This document shows, one piece after another, positions 43,766-53,191 of a stretch of 64,000 nt of DNA. The DNA is from Micromonospora profundi. Its GTDB lineage: Bacteria > Actinomycetota > Actinomycetes > Mycobacteriales > Micromonosporaceae. Where the stretch lies: the NCBI RefSeq assembly GCF_011927785.1, contig NZ_JAATJK010000001.1, positions 992,001-1,056,000 of the forward strand. Reading direction: 5' to 3'. Both the position numbers and the translations under genes were made by a program. The first letter of the stretch is position 1, and every line of letters begins with the position of its first letter. The notes below the pieces were generated by a model. The model was not told where the DNA came from. It saw only the letters and a program-made list of their open reading frames with translations, and made no database searches.

Positions 43766-45327
43766 CCGCGCAGTTCACCCCGGCCGGCACGCTCACCGCC
43801 GAGGACCTGGGCGCCGTCCACCTGATCGGCGTGGGTGGGGTGGGCATGCTGGGCGTGGCCCGCCTCCTGCTCACCCGGGGCATCCGGGTCTCCGGCAGCG
43901 ACCTGCGGGAGTGGCCGTCACTGGCCGGGCTGCGGGCGCTCGGCGGCACCATCTACCTCAGCCACGAGACGACGAACCTCGACGGTGTGGACACCGTTGT
44001 CTACTCCTCGGCCATCCCGCAGGACCACCTGGAGATCGTCGAGGCGCGCCGGCGTGGCCTGCGGGTGCTGCACCGCTCGGAGGCCCTCGCCGCGGCGATG
44101 ACCGGCCGTCGTGCGATCGCTGTGGCCGGCACCCACGGCAAGACCACCACCACGTCGATGGTGACGATGGTGTTCCAGCAGGCCGGTGTGGACCCGTCGT
44201 TCGTGATCGGTGGGGAGATCTCCGAGGTCGGCTCGGGCGCGCACCACGGCACCGGTGAGCACTTCGTGGTCGAGGCGGACGAGAGCGACCGCTCGTTCCT
44301 CATCTACCGCCCGTACGTCTCGATCATCACGAACGTCGAGGCGGACCACCTCAACACCTACGGCGACTACGCGACGCTTGAGGCGGCGTTCGTCGAGTTC
44401 GCCCGGCTCACCGACCCGGACGGGTTCATCATCACCTGCGCGGACGACCCGGGTGGCCGGCGGTTGGCGGCGACGCTGCGCGCCGAGGGGCGGCGGGTCC
44501 ACACGTACGGCGCGGCGGAGGACGCCGACCTGCGACTCACCGAGATCGTCTCGTCGGCGCGGGGGGTTCGCTACCTGGCCGCCATCGACGGGCGGTCGCT
44601 CGGCGAGTTCCGGCTGCCGGTGCCGGGTCGGCACATGGGACTCAACAGCGCCTCGGCGGTGCTGACGGCGTACCTGCTGGGGCTGCCTCTGGAGGCCGCG
44701 GAGGCGGCGCTCGCGGTGTTTCCCGGCGTGCGGCGGCGCTTCGAGCGCAAGGGCGTCGCGGACGGCGTGCTTGTCTACGACGAGTACGCCTACCACCCGA
44801 CCTCGATCACGCTGGCGTTGCAGACGTTGCGCGAGGTGGCCGGGGACGGGCGGCTGATAGTGGTCTTCCAGCCCTACCGGATGTACCGGACCCGCGACAA
44901 CCAGGCGGAGATCGCCGAGGCGCTGGCCATCGCCGACGAGGTGGTGCTGCTGGAGGTCTTCGGGCCGGGGGAGCTGCGCCAGCCCGGTGAGGGCTCGGCG
45001 GCGTTGATCGAGGCGGTGCCGTTGCCCGCCGAACGGAAGGTGTTCGTCGACTCGTGGGAGGCGGCGCCTGTCGAGGTGGCCCGCCGGGCACGCTCCGGGG
45101 ACGTCGTGGTGACCATGGGTGCCCCGCCGATCTCGCTGATGGGCGACGAGTTGCTGGTCGCCCTGGGCGCGCGTACCCCGGGTTCCGCGTCGACCGCGAC
45201 CGTCGATCCGGTGGCCACCACCCCGGCGATCGGCCAGCCGGTGCCCGGCGGGTCCACCGCCGGTGGTGACGGTGCGGCCCTCGGCGGCACCGCCGCACCG
45301 GACGGTGCGGCGCCCCCGGCCGGATGA
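43762..45327 (+). CDS. murC: UDP-MurNAc L-alanine ligase
   Basis: 521 residues. GVGGVGMLGVARLLLTRG is the N-terminal UDP-binding fold, AVAGTHGKTTTTSMV the P-loop (about 117), and YDEYAYHPTSI the C-terminal MurC motif. It adds L-Ala to UDP-MurNAc, the first stem-peptide step. About 45 residues after the ligase core form a Gly/Ala/Pro/Thr-rich tail (STATVDPVATTPAIGQPVPG). It overlaps ftsQ by ATGA. Confidence 0.97.
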   Translation: MTAQFTPAGTLTAEDLGAVHLIGVGGVGMLGVARLLLTRGIRVSGSDLREWPSLAGLRALGGTIYLSHETTNLDGVDTVVYSSAIPQDHLEIVEARRRGLRVLHRSEALAAAMTGRRAIAVAGTHGKTTTTSMVTMVFQQAGVDPSFVIGGEISEVGSGAHHGTGEHFVVEADESDRSFLIYRPYVSIITNVEADHLNTYGDYATLEAAFVEFARLTDPDGFIITCADDPGGRRLAATLRAEGRRVHTYGAAEDADLRLTEIVSSARGVRYLAAIDGRSLGEFRLPVPGRHMGLNSASAVLTAYLLGLPLEAAEAALAVFPGVRRRFERKGVADGVLVYDEYAYHPTSITLALQTLREVAGDGRLIVVFQPYRMYRTRDNQAEIAEALAIADEVVLLEVFGPGELRQPGEGSAALIEAVPLPAERKVFVDSWEAAPVEVARRARSGDVVVTMGAPPISLMGDELLVALGARTPGSASTATVDPVATTPAIGQPVPGGSTAGGDGAALGGTAAPDGAAPPAG

Positions 45328-46142
45328 GCCCCGGCCCCGCCCGAGGGCGGACCAGCGGCGCCGAGGGCGGCAAACCACGACGCGGCCCGGTACGGCGTTG
45401 GCAGCTGGTCCGGGCCGGCAGCGATGCCGTGCCGCCGTCGACCCGCCGGTTCATGGCGCGGGCACGGCAGCGCCGGATGCGTGCGGCGCTGCCGTGGGCG
45501 GCGGCCGCCGGGGTGCTGGCGCTGCTCGGGCTGGTGGCCTGGACGGTGTTGGGCACCGGACTGTTCGGGGTCCGAGCGGTGACCGTGGAGGGCGCGCAGC
45601 TCGTCACCCCTGTGGAGGTGCGCGACGCGGTGGGGGTGCCCGACGGGGTGCCGCTGGCCCGGGTGGACCTGGCCGCCGCCGAGCGTCGGGTCGGTGCGTT
45701 GGCGCCGGTGGAGCGGGCCACTGTGTCCCGGGACTGGCCCGGGTCGCTCGTGGTCCGGGTGACCGAACGGACGCCGGTGGCCGCGGTGCCGCAGGGTGCG
45801 GTGTTCGCCCTGATCGACCGCAGCGGCGTGGCGTTCCAGACGGTGGGCCGCCACCCCGCCGGGCTGCCGGTGGTACGGGTGGTCCGGCCCGCCGCCGACG
45901 ACCCGGGCACCCGGGCCGGGCTGGAGGTGCTCGCGGCCCTGACCCCGCAGCTGCGCGACGAACTGGTGGACGTGAGTGTGGAGAGCCTGGCCCGAATCAA
46001 CCTGCGGCTGCGCGGCGACCGTACGGTGGTCTGGGGCGACGCGACGCGGGGTGCGGACAAGGCCCGGGTAGCCACGTCGCTGCTCGACGAGGACGCCGAC
46101 CGGATCGACGTGAGTTCACCGGACGTGGTGACCTTCCGCTGA
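45324..46142 (+). CDS. ftsQ: FtsQ-type divisome protein with POTRA domain
   Basis: 272 residues. A basic cytoplasmic N terminus of about 50 is followed by a membrane helix (ALPWAAAAGVLALLGLVAWTVL) and a POTRA domain opening FGVRAVTVEGAQLVTPVEVR. The beta domain contains SLVVRVTERTPVAAV and FALIDRSGVAFQTV. It links early and late division proteins. It ends 247 bp before ftsZ, in a spacer with a promoter. Confidence 0.93.
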   Translation: MSPGPARGRTSGAEGGKPRRGPVRRWQLVRAGSDAVPPSTRRFMARARQRRMRAALPWAAAAGVLALLGLVAWTVLGTGLFGVRAVTVEGAQLVTPVEVRDAVGVPDGVPLARVDLAAAERRVGALAPVERATVSRDWPGSLVVRVTERTPVAAVPQGAVFALIDRSGVAFQTVGRHPAGLPVVRVVRPAADDPGTRAGLEVLAALTPQLRDELVDVSVESLARINLRLRGDRTVVWGDATRGADKARVATSLLDEDADRIDVSSPDVVTFR

Positions 46143-46241
46143 CCGACACGGGGGTGCGGGGACGTGACGAGTCGCGCTCCAGCTGCGACACGCCGGGCAG
46201 GTCCTTGGCTCATCGGGCGGCGGCGCTTACGTTGCCCCGAA

Positions 46242-46305
46242 GAGGATCAGTGGTTGACATAACTGTAAGCCTCTAGTAGAGGGTGAGGGTTCACCTCTGA
46301 TCCTC
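46242..46305. promoter_or_regulatory. ftsZ promoter inside a 9 bp inverted repeat
   Basis: TTGACA (46254-46259), a 17 nt spacer and TAGAGG (46277-46282) form a recognisable -35/-10 pair. GAGGATCAG (46242-46250) and CTGATCCTC (46297-46305) flank it as a perfect 9 bp inverted repeat. CCTCTAGTAGAGG overlaps the -10 as a smaller dyad. ftsZ starts 85 bp further on. Confidence 0.65.
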
Positions 46306-46389
46306 GCTGGTGACAGCTGTTGTCGGCCACTGGGCTGGCCACGCCGTACCCGGTCGGCCGAAGCCAATCTCGAAGGGAAAGGACCGGAG

Positions 46390-47505
46390 ATGACACCTCC
46401 GCACAACTACCTGGCGGTCATCAAGGTCGTCGGCATCGGGGGCGGCGGCGTCAACGCCGTCAACCGGATGATCGAGGTTGGGCTCAAGGGCGTCGAGTTC
46501 ATCGCGATCAACACCGATGCCCAGGCGCTGCTGATGAGCGACGCCGACGTCAAGCTCGACGTCGGCCGGGAGCTGACCCGTGGGCTGGGCGCCGGGGCGA
46601 ACCCGGACGTGGGCAAGAACGCCGCCGAGGACCACCGCGACGAGATCGAGGAGGTGCTCAAGGGCGCCGACATGGTCTTCGTGACCTGCGGTGAGGGCGG
46701 CGGCACCGGCACCGGCGGCGCGCCGGTGGTGGCGAACATCGCCCGCAAGCTCGGCGCGCTGACCATCGGCGTGGTGACCCGGCCGTTCTCCTTCGAGGGC
46801 AAGCGCCGCCAGGTGCAGGCCGAAACCGGGATAGACGAACTCCGCAACCAGTGCGACACGCTGATCGTGATCCCGAACGACAGGCTGCTGGCCCTGGGTG
46901 ACCGCAACATCAGCATGATGGACGCGTTCCGCACCGCCGACCAGGTGCTGCTCTCCGGCGTGCAGGGCATCACCGACCTGATCACCACCCCGGGTCTGAT
47001 CAACCTGGACTTCGCCGACGTCAAGAGCGTGATGAGCGGCGCGGGCAGCGCGTTGATGGGCATCGGCAGCGCCCGCGGCGAGAACCGCGCGGTCGAGGCG
47101 GCCGAGGCTGCCATCTCCAGCCCGCTGCTGGAGCAGAGCATGGACGGCGCGCGCGGCGTGCTGCTCTCCATCGCCGGAGGCTCCGACCTGGGCCTGTTCG
47201 AGATCAACGACGCGGCGCAGCTGGTCACCGACGCGGCGCACCCGGACGCCAACATCATCTTCGGCGCGGTGATCGACGACGCGCTCGGCGACGAGGTGCG
47301 CGTGACGGTCATCGCGGCGGGCTTCGACGGCGGCACGCCGGCGTACAAGGCGGCCGAGCCGACCCGCAAGACCAACACCAACCAGCCGGCGCCGCAGAGC
47401 AACCCGGTGCCCGCGCCGGCGACCCTGCCGGCCCCGACCCAGTCGCCGCGCCGGGTGCTGTTCGACGACGTGGACGTGCCCGACTTCCTCAAGAACGGGT
47501 CCTGA
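46390..47505 (+). CDS. ftsZ: Cell division tubulin FtsZ
   Basis: 371 residues. The tubulin signature [10 protein letters not shown] is at 101-110, the T7 loop includes [15 protein letters not shown], and the C-terminal peptide [10 protein letters not shown] is the docking tail for SepF and other partners. It polymerises with GTP to build the division ring. The ATG is preceded by GGAAAGGACCGGAG. It has its own promoter in the 247 bp spacer. The next gene begins 9 bp later, with no ylmD/pgeF gene in between. Confidence 0.98.
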   Translation: MTPPHNYLAVIKVVGIGGGGVNAVNRMIEVGLKGVEFIAINTDAQALLMSDADVKLDVGRELTRGLGAGANPDVGKNAAEDHRDEIEEVLKGADMVFVTCGEGGGTGTGGAPVVANIARKLGALTIGVVTRPFSFEGKRRQVQAETGIDELRNQCDTLIVIPNDRLLALGDRNISMMDAFRTADQVLLSGVQGITDLITTPGLINLDFADVKSVMSGAGSALMGIGSARGENRAVEAAEAAISSPLLEQSMDGARGVLLSIAGGSDLGLFEINDAAQLVTDAAHPDANIIFGAVIDDALGDEVRVTVIAAGFDGGTPAYKAAEPTRKTNTNQPAPQSNPVPAPATLPAPTQSPRRVLFDDVDVPDFLKNGS

Positions 47506-47514
47506 GCACCGCCG

Positions 47515-48258
47515 ATGACTGACAGCTCAACCACGGCACGACCGGACCGGCGCGCCGAAATCGCGGCCGGCCTGGCCCAGGTGCGTGCCCGGATCGCTGA
47601 CGCCTGCGCGGACGCCGGCCGGGACCGCGCCGACGTCACGATGATCGCGGTGACAAAGACGTACCCGGCCAGCGACGTGCTGGTGTTGGCCGGGCTCGGT
47701 GTGACCGACGTGGGGGAGAACCGCGACCAGGAGGCGGCCGGCAAGGCCGCCGAGGTGGCCGCCGCCGGGGTGAGCCCGCGCTGGCACTTCATCGGCCAGT
47801 TGCAGCGCAACAAGGCACGCTCGGTGGTCCGGTACGCCGACGTCGTGCACTCGGTGGACAGCGTGCGGCTGGCCCGCGCGCTGGCGTCCGCTGCGGCGGA
47901 CCGGGAACGGCCGCTGGACGCCCTGGTGCAGGTCAGCATCGACGGCGACCCGGATCGTGGTGGCGCGCTACCCGGGTCGGCCGATCCAGGCGCCGGGCTG
48001 GAGCCGGTGGCCGAGGCGGTGGCCGGCGCGCCGGCGCTGCGGTTGGCCGGCCTGATGGCTGTCGCCCCGCTCGGGTGGGAGCCGGAACGGGCCTTTGCCC
48101 GGCTCGCCGAGGTGGCCGAGTCGTTTCGGGCGCTCCATCCGGGAGCGACGGCGTTGTCCGCCGGAATGAGCGGCGACCTGGAAATCGCGATCCGATATGG
48201 CGCGACACATGTCCGCGTCGGCAGCGCGTTGCTCGGAATGCGTCCCACGCTGCGGTAG
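47515..48258 (+). CDS. yggS: YggS-family PLP-binding protein
   Basis: 247 residues. MIAVTKTYPASDVLVLAG carries the PLP Lys, and GVTDVGENRDQEA, WHFIGQLQRNKAR, LRLAGLMAVAPLG and LSAGMSGDLEIAIRYGATHVRVGSALLG complete the alanine-racemase-like barrel. The protein regulates pyridoxal phosphate homeostasis and is the YlmE position of the dcw cluster. It probably shares the ftsZ transcript. Confidence 0.95.
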   Translation: MTDSSTTARPDRRAEIAAGLAQVRARIADACADAGRDRADVTMIAVTKTYPASDVLVLAGLGVTDVGENRDQEAAGKAAEVAAAGVSPRWHFIGQLQRNKARSVVRYADVVHSVDSVRLARALASAAADRERPLDALVQVSIDGDPDRGGALPGSADPGAGLEPVAEAVAGAPALRLAGLMAVAPLGWEPERAFARLAEVAESFRALHPGATALSAGMSGDLEIAIRYGATHVRVGSALLGMRPTLR

Positions 48259-48447
48259 CCTGACGCGAGACACGCAAATTACATCAGTGTTGTTTCAGGG
48301 ACGGCGTCCCCTTGTCGGGGGTTGTGGCGCGCGACGCGAATCGCGTGCCAGGGGATTGCCGTTCCGGTCCGATGGGCATGGTTGTCCACTCGCGACTGGC
48401 GACATGGCACGGGGGCGAGTGCCGCACGGCGGACGGAAGGGCGCGGG

Positions 48448-49143
48448 ATGGGTGCACTGCGCAAGGCGGGGGTCTGGCTCGGTCTGGTCGAGGAAGACGA
48501 CGAGCGGGCCTACGACGACGGAGGCTACGACAAGGGTGGCTACCGTGAGTCGCGTTACCGGCAGAGCCGGTACGCCGAGGAGTTCACCGACGAGGACGAC
48601 GACGACAACGAGGAGCCGCCGGCTCCCCGGCCGAGGGCCAGCGAGCGTGCTCGGTTCTCCGACCGGGCCAACGGGCGGGTCAGCGAGTCCGACCGTGGCG
48701 ACGGTGAGCGTCCCGAGCGCGTCGAGCGGTCCAGCGTACGCTCGATCACCCGGTCGTCGGCAGGTGAGACGTCCGGCGCGCTGACCTACCACACGCGCGA
48801 CAATCTGGCCCTCGCTCCGCAGGCCACGGCACGTGAGCGTGTCGCCGCGCCCGAGGAGGAGCAGCGCTACCAGATCACCACGCTGCACCCCACCACCTAC
48901 CGGGAGGCGCGCACCATCGGTGAGCACTTCCGCGACGGCGTACCGGTGATCATCAACCTCACCGAAATGGACGAGGCCGATGCCCGCCGTCTGGTTGACT
49001 TCGCCGCCGGGCTGGCGTTCGGGCTGCGCGGTACGATCGAGCGCGTGACCAATCGGGTGTTCCTGCTCTCACCGGCCAATGTCCAGGTCACCGCTGAGGA
49101 CAAGGCCAAGATCGCTGAGGGCGGTTTTTTCAGCCTGAGTTGA
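48448..49143 (+). CDS. sepF: Cell division protein SepF
   Basis: 231 residues. The membrane-binding start [20 protein letters not shown] leads to an acidic, Arg-rich disordered linker (residues about 20-135), then the SepF core [49 protein letters not shown] and [12 protein letters not shown]. It anchors FtsZ filaments to the membrane. The ATG at 48448 is required by the amphipathic N terminus and follows GGAAGG. It is longer than Bacillus SepF because of the linker. Confidence 0.95.
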   Translation: MGALRKAGVWLGLVEEDDERAYDDGGYDKGGYRESRYRQSRYAEEFTDEDDDDNEEPPAPRPRASERARFSDRANGRVSESDRGDGERPERVERSSVRSITRSSAGETSGALTYHTRDNLALAPQATARERVAAPEEEQRYQITTLHPTTYREARTIGEHFRDGVPVIINLTEMDEADARRLVDFAAGLAFGLRGTIERVTNRVFLLSPANVQVTAEDKAKIAEGGFFSLS

Positions 49144-49173
49144 CCCCGCCCGACCCGAGGGACGTCGCTGACC

Positions 49174-49479
49174 GTGTTGTCGATCTTACTGCAAGTGCTG
49201 TATCTGGTCCTTTATGTCTTCCTGCTCGTTCTTCTGTCCCGGTTCGTGTTGAGCGCTGTCCTTCAATACGGCCGCCGGTGGCAGCCGGGGCGGGGCGCAT
49301 CGGCAGGACTGGAATCCGTGTGGAGCGTCACTGATCCCCCTCTCAACACGTTGAGGCGTGTGATCCCTCCGCTGCGAATTGGTACCGTGAGCATCGACCT
49401 GGCCTCCCTTGTGCTCCTGGTTATCCTGTTCGTGCTGATGGAGTTCGTGTTAGGGCCGTCGATCAGGGCATCTGCCTGA
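49174..49479 (+). CDS. ylmG: YggT/YlmG (SepG-like) membrane protein
   Basis: 101 residues with two hydrophobic regions: an N-terminal helix ([17 protein letters not shown]) and a C-terminal one ([17 protein letters not shown]). The family loop [18 protein letters not shown] is present. It acts with SepF and Wag31 at division or growth sites. The GTG start follows 30 bp after sepF. The stop TGA overlaps an ATG of the longer wag31 frame. Confidence 0.9.
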   Translation: MLSILLQVLYLVLYVFLLVLLSRFVLSAVLQYGRRWQPGRGASAGLESVWSVTDPPLNTLRRVIPPLRIGTVSIDLASLVLLVILFVLMEFVLGPSIRASA

Positions 49480-49523
49480 TGACCGACGCGCTTTCGCGGC
49501 CGCAACTGACCCGAGGAGTTTCG

Positions 49524-50324
49524 ATGCCGCTGACCCCGGCCGACGTCCACAACGTCGCCTTCAAAAAGCCGCCGATCGGCAAGCGGGGGTATGACGAGGA
49601 GGAGGTCGACGCCTTCCTGGACGAGGTCGAGCGCGAGCTCGCCCGTCTCATCGAGGAGAACAACGAGCTGCGCGCCCAGGTGGAGCGCGGCGGCCGTGGC
49701 GGTGCCCCCGCCGGCCCCGGCGGCGACGCCCGACTGGCGGCGGAGCTCAACGACGTCAAGGCCCAGCTGGACCGGGTGCAGCGCGACAAGTCCGCTGCCG
49801 AGCAGGCCGCCCGCGCCATGCAGGCCGAGCTGGAGCAGGTCCGCGCGACCGGCGGCCCGGCTGTCACCGGTGACGGTGAGCAGCAGGCCCTGCGCGTGCT
49901 GATGATGGCCCAGCGCACCGCCGACGACCACGTGTCCGACGCGCGCCGCGAGGCTGACCAACTGCTGTCCGAGGCGCGCAGCAAGGCCGAGGAGGTGACC
50001 CGCGAGGCTCGTGCGAAGGCCGACGCCCTGGAGCGGGACGCCCGCCAGCGGCACCAGGAGGCCATGGGCGGCCTGGACGCCAAGCGCACGGCCCTGCAGA
50101 AGCACATCGAGGAGCTCAAGCAGTTCGAGCGCGAGTACCGCACCCGGCTCAAGGCGTACCTGGAGAGCCAGCTGCGGGACCTCGACGGTCGGGGCCAGGG
50201 CCTCGAAGCCGAGATGACCCGCACCGAAGCAGGCCGGGTTGCTGGCGGCAACGGGCTGGCCGCGGCTGGTCTCGCCGGTTCGTACGGCGGCGGGCGCTCC
50301 GGCGCTCTCGAATCCGGACGCTGA
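49524..50324 (+). CDS. wag31: Polar growth/division protein DivIVA (Wag31)
   Basis: 266 residues. The membrane-curvature-sensing N-domain reads [20 protein letters not shown] then [16 protein letters not shown], followed by long coiled coils ([40 protein letters not shown]) and a Gly-rich tail. It directs polar growth in actinobacteria. The ATG at 49524 is chosen because it begins the conserved N-domain with GAGGAG upstream; an ATG at 49479 would add 15 residues. Confidence 0.96.
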   Translation: MPLTPADVHNVAFKKPPIGKRGYDEEEVDAFLDEVERELARLIEENNELRAQVERGGRGGAPAGPGGDARLAAELNDVKAQLDRVQRDKSAAEQAARAMQAELEQVRATGGPAVTGDGEQQALRVLMMAQRTADDHVSDARREADQLLSEARSKAEEVTREARAKADALERDARQRHQEAMGGLDAKRTALQKHIEELKQFEREYRTRLKAYLESQLRDLDGRGQGLEAEMTRTEAGRVAGGNGLAAAGLAGSYGGGRSGALESGR

Positions 50325-50404
50325 GCACCGGCCGGCGATCGCTGTCCACGGATGGTGACGATCGCCGGCCCTGCCAGCGCAATACGACGCGGCGGGGGTG
50401 AGCC

Positions 50405-51127
50405 GTGATAGTTGCGAGTCTCCTGCTCATCCTCGTCGCTGTGGTGCTGCTGGTGGTCGGTCTGACCGGCGGCTCCAGCATTCTGTTGACCATCTCCATC
50501 GGGGCCAGCCTGCTGGCCGCCGTGGCGTTGGTGGTGGGCGCCCGCCAGGCTGCCGCCAACCGCGCGATGGCGGACGTCGGCCGGGCCGGCCCACGGACCC
50601 CTGCGGCACCTCGCACGGCCGGCCAGTCCGGGCCGGGTGTCGCGTACGGTCCACCGCTGGCCGGGCACGACGTGCCGGTCCAGCACGTTCCTTCGACGGT
50701 CGGTAACGGCGGCACCGGGTGGCGGCAACCACCCGAGCCGCCGTTCGACCCCGACGCGCCGTTCGTGGCCGAGCCTCCGGCCGGCACGGCCGCGCGCTCC
50801 TCGCCGGTCAGCCCGGCGCCTTCCCCGCCGGCCTCGCCGTTCACGGCGCGCGCCGACGACGTGCCCGGCGTACCGGCCGCGGACCCGCTTGCCGACGAGC
50901 CTGCCGAGCAGGCGATCACCCCTGCCGAAGCGGCCCGGGTGGCCCGGCTGCCCAGCCCTGTCGACGTGGTCGACGGCCGCCCCCGCTACCACCTCGCCAA
51001 CTGTCCGCATCTCGTCGGTCGGCTGCCCGAAACCCTCCCGGTCACCGAGGCCGTCGAGCTCGGCTTCACGCCGTGCGCGACCTGCGCGCCGGCCACCGCC
51101 CTGCTCGCCGACGTCCGGCCGATCTGA
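50405..51127 (+). CDS. Membrane protein with C-terminal putative metal-binding site
   Basis: 240 residues. Two membrane helices (VASLLLILVAVVLLVVGL, TISIGASLLAAVALVVGA) are followed by a Pro-rich disordered stretch of about 120 residues. A small conserved-looking C-terminal module then has RPRYHLANCPHLVGR and ELGFTPCATCAP. The His, Cys and Cys-x2-Cys residues suggest a zinc site like that of the Ada N-domain, which often appears in extracytoplasmic or nuclease contexts. No family was firmly recognised. It lies after wag31 and before a DUF167 gene. Confidence 0.78.
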   Translation: MIVASLLLILVAVVLLVVGLTGGSSILLTISIGASLLAAVALVVGARQAAANRAMADVGRAGPRTPAAPRTAGQSGPGVAYGPPLAGHDVPVQHVPSTVGNGGTGWRQPPEPPFDPDAPFVAEPPAGTAARSSPVSPAPSPPASPFTARADDVPGVPAADPLADEPAEQAITPAEAARVARLPSPVDVVDGRPRYHLANCPHLVGRLPETLPVTEAVELGFTPCATCAPATALLADVRPI

Positions 51128-51138
51128 AAGCGGCGCCC

Positions 51139-51444
51139 GTGCCCCCGCAGGACGCGCTCACGGTCGCGGTGCGGGTCAAGCCGGGCGCCTCCCGGGACCG
51201 TGTCGGTGGCTGCTTCGACGGCCCGCACGGCCCCGCCCTGGTGATCGCTGTGCACGCGCCGGCCGTGGACGGCCGCGCCACCGAGGCGGCCCGCCGAGCC
51301 CTCGCCGCCGCTCTGGGTGTCCGGCAGTCCACTGTGTCGCTGCGTGCCGGCGCGGCCAGCCGGGACAAGCTCTTCCTCGTCGACGGGCCCGGCCCGGAGC
51401 TGACTGAGGCGCTACGCCGACTGCGGGACGGATCCGCGGGGTGA
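51139..51444 (+). CDS. DUF167 (YggU) family protein
   Basis: 101 residues. The fold markers VAVRVKPGASRDRVGG and HGPALVIAVHAPAVDGRATEAA, then ASRDKLFLVDG are typical of YggU/DUF167, a small alpha/beta protein of unknown function. The GTG at 51139 sits 11 bp after the previous stop; the ribosome-binding site is weak. The longer frame to 50719 runs over the previous gene and is rejected. Confidence 0.88.
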   Translation: MPPQDALTVAVRVKPGASRDRVGGCFDGPHGPALVIAVHAPAVDGRATEAARRALAAALGVRQSTVSLRAGAASRDKLFLVDGPGPELTEALRRLRDGSAG

Positions 51445-51466
51445 GCGACACCCGGGCGAGGCAACC

Positions 51467-52966
51467 GTGACGCCCGGGTTGGATATCGCACTGCTGCTCG
51501 GTTCGGCGGTGCTGCTGGTGGCGGTGGGCGCGGTCCGGCTCTCCAGCCGTCTCGGGGTGCCCAGTCTGCTCGTCTACCTGGCGCTGGGCGTGGCGCTCGG
51601 CGAGGGCGGGCTGGGCATCCGGTTCGACGACGTCGAGCTGACCCGGGCCCTCGGCTTCTGCGCTCTCATCGTCATCATCGCCGAGGGTGGCCTGACCGCA
51701 CGGTGGAGCACGCTGCGCCCGGTGCTCGGTCTGGCCTCCGCGCTCTCCACCGTCGGCGTGGTCGTCAGCATCGTGGTGGTCGGCCTCGCCGTACACCTGA
51801 TGTTGGGGCTGGATTGGCGGCTGGCGATGCTCTACGGCGCGGTGCTCTCCTCCACCGACGCGGCGGCCGTCTTCGCCACCCTGCGCCGGCTGCGGCTGCC
51901 GCCCCGGCTGGTGGCCACGCTGGAGGCCGAGTCCGGCATGAACGACGCCCCGGTGGTGCTGCTCGTGGTGCTGCTGTCGCACGACGGCTGGGCGCATCCG
52001 TGGTGGTACGAGGTCGGGCTGGTCTGCTACGAGCTGGGTGTCGGTGCGGCGGTGGGCGTGGGGGCGGGTCTCGCCGGCACCTGGGCGCTGCGCCGGGCTG
52101 CTCTGCCGTCGGCCGGGCTGTATCCGATCGCCGCTGTGGGCATCACGGTGCTGGCGTACGCCGCAGGCGCGGTGCTGCACGCCTCGGGGTTCCTCGCCGT
52201 CTACGTGGCGGGGGTGCTGCTGGGCAACGCCCGGCTTCCGCACCGGCAGGCGATCCTCGGGTTCGCCGACGGGCTGGCGTGGCTGGCCCAGATCGGGCTG
52301 TTCGTGCTGCTCGGGCTGCTTGTGACACCGGGCCGGTTGGACGCGGCGGTGCTGCCGGCGTTGGTCGCCGGGCTGGCGCTGGTGCTGCTGGCCCGGCCGC
52401 TGTCGGTGGCCGTGTCGGCGCTGCCCTTCCGGGTCGGCCCGCGTGAGCAGGTGTTCCTGTCCTGGGCCGGGTTGCGGGGCGCGGTGCCGATCGTGCTTGC
52501 CACCATTCCGCTCTCCGAGCGGGTGCCCGGCGCGGACCGTCTCTTCGACGCGGTCTTCGTGCTGGTGGTGATCTTCACTCTGGTGCAGGCCAGCACGCTG
52601 GGGCCGGTGGCCCGCAGGTTGGGCACCACCGCGCCGGGCGAGGCCACCGAGATCCACGTGGAGACCGCGCCGCTGGAGCGGATGCGGGCGGATCTGCTGC
52701 AGGTCGAGGTGCCGCCGGGCTCGCGGCTGGCCGGCGTGCACGTCGACGAGCTGCGGCTGCCGGTCGGTGCGTCGGTGACCCTGGTGCTGCGCGACGGGGC
52801 GGGTTTCGTGCCGGGTCCGGGCACCCGGCTCAAGACCGGCGACAGCCTGCTGATCGTCGCCACCGGCGGGGTGCGTGACGCCGCCGAACAGCGCTTGCGG
52901 GCGGTCAGTCGGCGTGGTCGGTTGGCCCGGTGGTTTGGCGAGTACGGAGATGAGGCCGCCCGTTGA
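51467..52966 (+). CDS. CPA1-type cation:proton antiporter with TrkA-C domain
   Basis: 499 residues. Thirteen or so hydrophobic segments cover residues 1-390. Key motifs are LSSTDAAAVFATLRRLRLP and ESGMNDAPVVLLVVLL (the ND pair of electroneutral antiporters), with AGLRGAVPIVLATIPLSER near the end of the membrane part. A cytoplasmic RCK/TrkA-C domain closes the protein (SVTLVLRDGAGFVPGPGTRL). It probably exchanges K+ or Na+ for H+, regulated by a ligand of the TrkA-C domain. Confidence 0.92.
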   Translation: MTPGLDIALLLGSAVLLVAVGAVRLSSRLGVPSLLVYLALGVALGEGGLGIRFDDVELTRALGFCALIVIIAEGGLTARWSTLRPVLGLASALSTVGVVVSIVVVGLAVHLMLGLDWRLAMLYGAVLSSTDAAAVFATLRRLRLPPRLVATLEAESGMNDAPVVLLVVLLSHDGWAHPWWYEVGLVCYELGVGAAVGVGAGLAGTWALRRAALPSAGLYPIAAVGITVLAYAAGAVLHASGFLAVYVAGVLLGNARLPHRQAILGFADGLAWLAQIGLFVLLGLLVTPGRLDAAVLPALVAGLALVLLARPLSVAVSALPFRVGPREQVFLSWAGLRGAVPIVLATIPLSERVPGADRLFDAVFVLVVIFTLVQASTLGPVARRLGTTAPGEATEIHVETAPLERMRADLLQVEVPPGSRLAGVHVDELRLPVGASVTLVLRDGAGFVPGPGTRLKTGDSLLIVATGGVRDAAEQRLRAVSRRGRLARWFGEYGDEAAR

Positions 52967-53036
52967 TCTGCTAGCGTTCCCTTTGCCCCAGTTCAGTAGG
53001 GCTAGGGGCACTTGAGCGGTGCGACGGTGCGGCACG

Positions 53037-53065
53037 TTGTCGGACGCCTGTACGTTCCGTATTCT
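53037..53065 (+). promoter_or_regulatory. Promoter of the DksA-like gene
   Basis: TTGTCG (53037-53042), exactly 17 nt, then TATTCT (53060-53065). The A/T-rich -10 stands out here. Transcription would begin near 53072. Confidence 0.6.
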
Positions 53066-53079
53066 TGCGAACCTCCGGA

Positions 53080-53111
53080 GTGCGCGGCCGTCGTGGCCGT
53101 GCGCCCCTTTT
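53080..53111 (+). terminator. Terminator-like hairpin in the dksA-like leader
   Basis: Arms 53080-53089 and 53095-53104 pair over about 10 positions including two G-U pairs, followed by CCC and TTTT (53108-53111). It lies after the promoter, so it could attenuate the gene. Confidence 0.45.
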
Positions 53112-53118
53112 CGTACCT

Positions 53119-53144
53119 AGGGGGCGCCTTGGTCGGCGCCCCCT
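53119..53144. repeat. 10 bp perfect hairpin before the DksA-like gene
   Basis: AGGGGGCGCC (53119-53128) pairs with GGCGCCCCCT (53135-53144) around a six-base loop, 47 bp before the start codon. Confidence 0.75.
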
Positions 53145-53191
53145 GACCAGGTGCCGCGGTCCACGCGGCGCCGCGGCCGAGGGAGCGACCC

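Larger units (their letters stand above)
52967..53191. other. 225 bp spacer with the dksA-like promoter and leader hairpins
   Basis: No gene. A promoter (53037-53065) and two hairpins (53080-53111, 53119-53144) precede the DksA-like gene. Confidence 0.6.

Noticed and set aside
45180..45327. Gly/Ala/Pro/Thr tail of MurC as a separate gene or frameshift
   Set aside because: The frame continues cleanly to the ftsQ overlap, so it is just a low-complexity extension.
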